A DNA stretch of 64,000 nt from Paenibacillus sp. FSL R7-0273. GTDB taxonomy: Bacteria > Bacillota > Bacilli > Paenibacillales > Paenibacillaceae. Under the pieces are notes generated by a model. It worked only from the letters and a program-made list of their open reading frames with translations. It did not search any database and was not told the origin of the DNA. The stretch's first letter is position 1. The number at the start of each line of letters is the position of its first letter. Shown one piece after another: positions 60,543-64,000 of this stretch. Location: positions 4,227,501 through 4,291,500 of the forward strand of contig NZ_CP009283.1 in NCBI RefSeq assembly GCF_000758625.1, written 5' to 3'. Made by a program: the position numbers and the translations under genes.

Positions 60543-61163
60543 ATGGATAACACACAGCAGATCCCAACCGCAGAAACGATACAGCCTAAGATTTTATATT
60601 ATGGAACTCCTGTAATCTTGCTGAACACATCTAATGAAGATGAAACAGTAAATATTAGTCCGATTTCATCATCTTGGGCATTAGGAGACTGTATTGTACT
60701 GGGGGTTGGTCTTGGGGGAAAAGCAATTGAAAATGTAGAACGGCTCCCCGAGTGCGTAATTAATATTCCCGGGCCTTCGCTCTGGGAGAACGTTGAACAG
60801 CTAGCCCCCTACACAGGGAAAAATCCAGTCCCTGAGTGTAAGAAAGCGTATGGGTGCTCCTATCAAAAAGACAAATATGCTGCCAGTGGACTAACGCCCA
60901 TAGCATCTATGACGGTTAAACCCACAAGAATAATGGAATGCCCCTTACAAATTGAAGCAAGAGTTAAAAGCATTCGGATACCCGATTATTCGACTACATT
61001 TGCCATTATTGAGACCCAGGCTGTTCATGTCCATGCCCACAAGGATATTATTATTAATGAAAATCATATCGATCCCCAAAAATGGAGTCCGCTAATCTAT
61101 AATTTTCGTCATTATTTTGGTCTGGGTAAGCAGCTCGGAAAAACCTTTAGGTCTGAAAACTAG
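60543..61163 (+). CDS. Flavin reductase-family protein
   Basis: 206 residues of the FMN-binding split-barrel family that reduces flavin or binds FMN (NTSNEDETVNISPISSSWALGD, CVINIPGPSLWENVEQL, YNFRHYFGLGKQLGKTF). The ATG follows AGGAGG at good spacing. It is divergent from an ArsR-type regulator, and this gene pair is common in Firmicutes. The physiological partner is unknown. Confidence 0.85.
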   Translation: MDNTQQIPTAETIQPKILYYGTPVILLNTSNEDETVNISPISSSWALGDCIVLGVGLGGKAIENVERLPECVINIPGPSLWENVEQLAPYTGKNPVPECKKAYGCSYQKDKYAASGLTPIASMTVKPTRIMECPLQIEARVKSIRIPDYSTTFAIIETQAVHVHAHKDIIINENHIDPQKWSPLIYNFRHYFGLGKQLGKTFRSEN

Positions 61164-61167
61164 ATAA

Positions 61168-61206
61168 AAAGACCCGCCCAGCCATCCACCGGCCGTGCGG
61201 GTCTTT
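61168..61206. terminator. Bidirectional intrinsic terminator
   Basis: AAAGACCCGC and GCGGGTCTTT form a perfect 10-bp stem between the convergent flavin reductase and GH42 genes. Confidence 0.85.
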
Positions 61207-61212
61207 CTCTTA

Positions 61213-63285
61213 TTACTCCGCTTGACGCTTCAGTATTGCCAATCCGTTCACCGGCAGCTCAAGCTCTGCAGGAGCCTCAGTGCCTGTCTCCAGATCGGTA
61301 TAATCGCGTCCGTCCAGCTTCACGGTCTGTGCTTCGCCGCTGAAGTTCTGTACGAATACAAAATCGTTCTCTCCGTCTGTACGCAGCTGTGCAGTTACAC
61401 CTACAGGCAGCTCCGATTCCAGTGTACGGGTAATTCCAAGCTTAGCAGTGATGGCAGCGTACAGCTCCACATAGAACGCCAGGTCCTTAACACGGGTAGC
61501 CAGATGGTAGGCTTCACCTGCGCCAAGCTTGTTAACGGTCAATGCCGGACGTCCGGCATAGAAGTCGGTGCGGTAGTGGCCGAGTGCTTCAGCACCCTCC
61601 AGGTGAATCAGCTCAGCAATCTCATGTGCATCATAATCGCCGGACAAGCCCAGGGCATTGCCATTTTCCATTACCAGGCCGTTCAGATCACGGCTGTGCA
61701 GTCCTTCTGTCTCTTCCGCCCAGATGCCCAGCGTCTTGCGCAGCGGACCAGGGAAGCCTCCCAGATGGCACAGATCTGTCTCGCCTACAACGCCCGACCA
61801 GTAGGTTGCCAGGAACGTACCGCCCTGCTCTACATACTGCTCAATGTTCTGTCCATCTTTTTCGCTGATCAGGTACAGCATCGGTGCGATTACCAGCTTA
61901 TAGCGGGACAGATCGTCACCGGAGCCGACGATGTCAACCGGAATGCCCTGCTCCCACAGCGCACGGTAGTGCTGCAGTACAGTCTCTTCGAACTTCAGAC
62001 CGGAATTGCGGATCCCTTGGGCATCTTTAATTGCCCAGCGGTTGTCCCAGTCATACAGAATCGCTGTCTGTACAGGAGTAGAGGTGCCGACCACATCGGT
62101 CAGACCTGCCAGAACCTGGCCTACTTCGGCTACATCCTTGAATACACGGGTCTCGCCATGTCCGCTGTGATCCAGCACGGCACCGTGGAACTTCTCACTG
62201 GAGCCGCGGCTCTTACGCCATTGGAAGTACTGCACGGAATCCGAACCGTGTGCAACCGCCTGCAGGGAAGACAGCTTGTGCATGCCCGGACGCTTCAGCT
62301 TGCTGACCGTCTGCCAGTTGGTAAGGGAAGGCGTGCTCTCCATCAGCAGGAACGGCTTATGCTTGAAGGTGCGGAACATGTCATGGTGCATCGCTGTCCA
62401 GGCAGCCAGACGGGCATCATCGTTATCCTCAGTATAGCCCCAGTCCGGGTAAGCATCCCAAGAAACTACATCAAGAATTTTGGCCATTTCGCGGTAGTCG
62501 ATACCGTCGATGTTATGCATATTGGTCGTAATCGGCAATTCCGGATTGTAGTCACGCACTGCAGACATTTCATGGCTGCAGAAATCAATCGTCTGCTCAC
62601 TGACAAACCGGCGCCAGTCCAGATTCAGGCCGTGCACCTGAGTCTCACCGTGCGGAGCCGGAGATTCGATCTGCTCCCAGGCAGTATACGTGTGACTCCA
62701 GAAGGTCGCCCACCAGGCATGGTTAACCTCTTCCAGACTGCCGTTATATTTCACTTTGAGCCAATCTCTGAATGCGTTCTGACAGTAATCACAGTGGCAT
62801 TCGCCGCCGAACTCATTGGAGATGTGCCAGCCGATAACTGCAGGATGGTGAGCGTAACGCTCTGCCAGCTTGGAGTTAATCAGTGCTGTCTTTTCCCGGT
62901 AGACCGGAGAAGTGAAGCAGTGATTGTGGCGGACGCCATGCAGATTACGTACACGGTTGCGTTCTATACGCAGAACTTCCGGATATTTAGCGGACATCCA
63001 GGCCGGACGCGCGCCGCTCGGAGTCGCCAGGAAAGCATAAATACCGTTCTCGGCAAAGGTATCCAGTACATGATCCAGCCATTCAAAGGTGAAGACGCCC
63101 TCTTCCGGCTCCAGGGACACCCAGGAGAATATGCCGACGGACATCACGTTACAGCCTGCCAGCTTCATCAGGCGGATATCCTCTTTGAAAATTTCAGGGT
63201 ATTTCAGCCATTGCTCGGGATTATAATCGGCTCCATGCAGCATGACCGGGGCCTTGCTGCTGATCGCAGGTAATTTAAGACTCAT
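61213..63285 (-). CDS. GH42 beta-galactosidase
   Basis: 690 residues, typical length. The TIM barrel has the acid/base E158 in HISNEFGG and the nucleophile E316 in LLMESTPS. The cysteines C123, C163, C165 and C168 match the zinc cluster of GH42 enzymes (Thermus A4 type). A trimerisation domain and small beta-barrel follow. No signal peptide, so intracellular, hydrolysing imported galactosides (galactan or arabinogalactan oligosaccharides, lactose). The start ATG has GAGAGGATG 14 bases upstream. It is divergent from an AraC regulator. Confidence 0.95.
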   Translation of the reverse strand: MSLKLPAISSKAPVMLHGADYNPEQWLKYPEIFKEDIRLMKLAGCNVMSVGIFSWVSLEPEEGVFTFEWLDHVLDTFAENGIYAFLATPSGARPAWMSAKYPEVLRIERNRVRNLHGVRHNHCFTSPVYREKTALINSKLAERYAHHPAVIGWHISNEFGGECHCDYCQNAFRDWLKVKYNGSLEEVNHAWWATFWSHTYTAWEQIESPAPHGETQVHGLNLDWRRFVSEQTIDFCSHEMSAVRDYNPELPITTNMHNIDGIDYREMAKILDVVSWDAYPDWGYTEDNDDARLAAWTAMHHDMFRTFKHKPFLLMESTPSLTNWQTVSKLKRPGMHKLSSLQAVAHGSDSVQYFQWRKSRGSSEKFHGAVLDHSGHGETRVFKDVAEVGQVLAGLTDVVGTSTPVQTAILYDWDNRWAIKDAQGIRNSGLKFEETVLQHYRALWEQGIPVDIVGSGDDLSRYKLVIAPMLYLISEKDGQNIEQYVEQGGTFLATYWSGVVGETDLCHLGGFPGPLRKTLGIWAEETEGLHSRDLNGLVMENGNALGLSGDYDAHEIAELIHLEGAEALGHYRTDFYAGRPALTVNKLGAGEAYHLATRVKDLAFYVELYAAITAKLGITRTLESELPVGVTAQLRTDGENDFVFVQNFSGEAQTVKLDGRDYTDLETGTEAPAELELPVNGLAILKRQAE

Positions 63286-63472
63286 AGTAGTAGATTCATC
63301 CTCTCATCATCTTCCGTGTTAGGATGGGACTTTTCTCTGATTACATTCACTCAGCATCCTTGTCCAAATCACGGATAATCATTTATACTATTTATAATAA
63401 AGGATAAATGCTGCGAGACAGTAGGAATAAACTCGCGACTGCATAGCACAAAATGAATATGAGGTGTCCACT

Positions 63473-64000
63473 TTGCTTCCATTTTCTTTAGTAGAGCTGC
63501 CCCGCCAGCCTGATGAATTCCCGCTCTATCCCTACTCTGTAGGCCACCATATCCAGTATCATCATGTCCGCCCTGCCGGGTTCCCCGTGCATCAGGTGTT
63601 CCTGATCCGCAGCGGCAGCGGGCTGTTCCGCGATCTTACGGACGGCACAGAAACGGTGCTTAGTCCGGGGATGGTATTTGCATTCCCGCCGGACCGCGGG
63701 CATGAATATTATCCGCTGTCCCATGAGCCGTGGCATCTGGCTTTTATCGGCTTTGACGGCGGCCAGTCTGCCGCAGTATTAGAGGGGCTGCGCCTGCTGC
63801 CCTCTGTGCCTGTAAGGACTGAACGGTTTGAAGAATGCTGGGACATGATCGCCGGAATCTGGCATACCGTTGACCGGCATAACGCCGCCCGGCTGGATGA
63901 GCATACCATGCAGGAGCTGTCCATCACCCTGTATAGGCTGCTTCTGATGCTGCGCCGCGGGGATTCCTCCCTTAATCAGACCGAACGTCCGGAAACCGAA
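63473..64000 (+). CDS. AraC-family regulator, N-terminal part
   Basis: 176 codons visible from a TTG at 63473 (GAGGTG seven bases upstream); the frame is open at the window end. The N-terminal cupin-like sensor (about 10-110) is recognisable: YPYSVGHHIQYHHVRPAGFP, VFLIRSGSGLFRD, SPGMVFAFPPDRGHEYY. The DNA-binding domain must lie beyond the edge. Divergent from the GH42 gene, it probably activates it in response to a galactoside. No clear operator repeat was found, but the intergenic region has TTTATACTATTTATAAT. Confidence 0.85.
   Translation, partial: MLPFSLVELPRQPDEFPLYPYSVGHHIQYHHVRPAGFPVHQVFLIRSGSGLFRDLTDGTETVLSPGMVFAFPPDRGHEYYPLSHEPWHLAFIGFDGGQSAAVLEGLRLLPSVPVRTERFEECWDMIAGIWHTVDRHNAARLDEHTMQELSITLYRLLLMLRRGDSSLNQTERPETE

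Noticed and set aside
61195..63273. A 692-codon open frame on the plus strand opposite the GH42 gene.
   Set aside because: It is the antisense shadow of a well-supported beta-galactosidase, lacks a recognisable domain or ribosome site and runs through the terminator region.

Overview
The window looks like chromosomal DNA of a Paenibacillus-type Firmicute. This is inferred from strong AGGAGG-like ribosome sites, frequent GTG/TTG starts, an SLH-anchored giant glycosidase, a YesM/YesN two-component pair beside a sugar ABC transporter, KduI/KduD, a GH42 beta-galactosidase and intrinsic terminators between convergent genes. No rRNA, tRNA, CRISPR array, transposase or integrase was seen.

Layout. 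1-3.6 kb: rhamnose catabolism (rhaB and a lactaldehyde reductase, divergent from a DeoR repressor), with a readable promoter, a perfect-consensus cre site and direct repeats in between. 3.7-9 kb: cysteine desulfidase-like protein, an OmpR-type regulator without its kinase, the zwf-gnd pair and an HxlR regulator. 9.2-9.5 kb: seven 51-bp hairpin repeats. 9.6-14.4 kb: a modular SLH/GH43 arabinanase. 14.8-17.4 kb: a TetR/MATE efflux pair with three operator copies, and a GNAT enzyme.

17.5-28.3 kb is an accessory zone, AT-rich by eye. It holds a nucleotidyltransferase, then three small genes (NTF2-like, AAC(6')-like GNAT, YhbS-like GNAT), each followed closely by a related palindromic repeat, as in gene-cassette arrays. 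Next comes an islet of tiny and frameshifted phage-like genes (20.6-21.7 kb), a membrane sensor-domain protein, remnants of an MFS/LysR pair, a VOC protein, a signal-less subtilase with a repeat-like C-terminus, a GNAT and a chromate transporter.

28.3-41.2 kb: a PadR-DUF4180 fusion with a 30-bp perfect palindrome, an RCC1-repeat protein, a carbohydrate ABC system with two tandem binding proteins and YesMN-type control, and housekeeping genes (YdcF, YbaK, amidohydrolase, YolD). 41.3-48.5 kb: pectin use, with a secreted PL9 lyase, an uncharacterised 562-residue protein and kduI-deoR-kduD. 48.6-61.2 kb: mixed genes including stalk-domain protein, Nudix enzymes, MFS, FlxA-like protein, alpha/beta hydrolase, manganese catalase with a collagen-like protein, DegV, an ECF sigma factor with SnoaL-like tail, and an AAC(3)-type acetyltransferase with an attenuator-like leader. 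61.2-64 kb: GH42 beta-galactosidase with a divergent AraC regulator cut by the window end.

How it fits together: arabinanase, PL9 lyase, KduI/KduD, rhamnose genes, beta-galactosidase and the YesMN-ABC locus suggest growth on pectin and rhamnogalacturonan side chains, with candidate CcpA (cre) sites at several of these loci. The accessory zone is enriched in resistance-like acetyltransferases and transferases.
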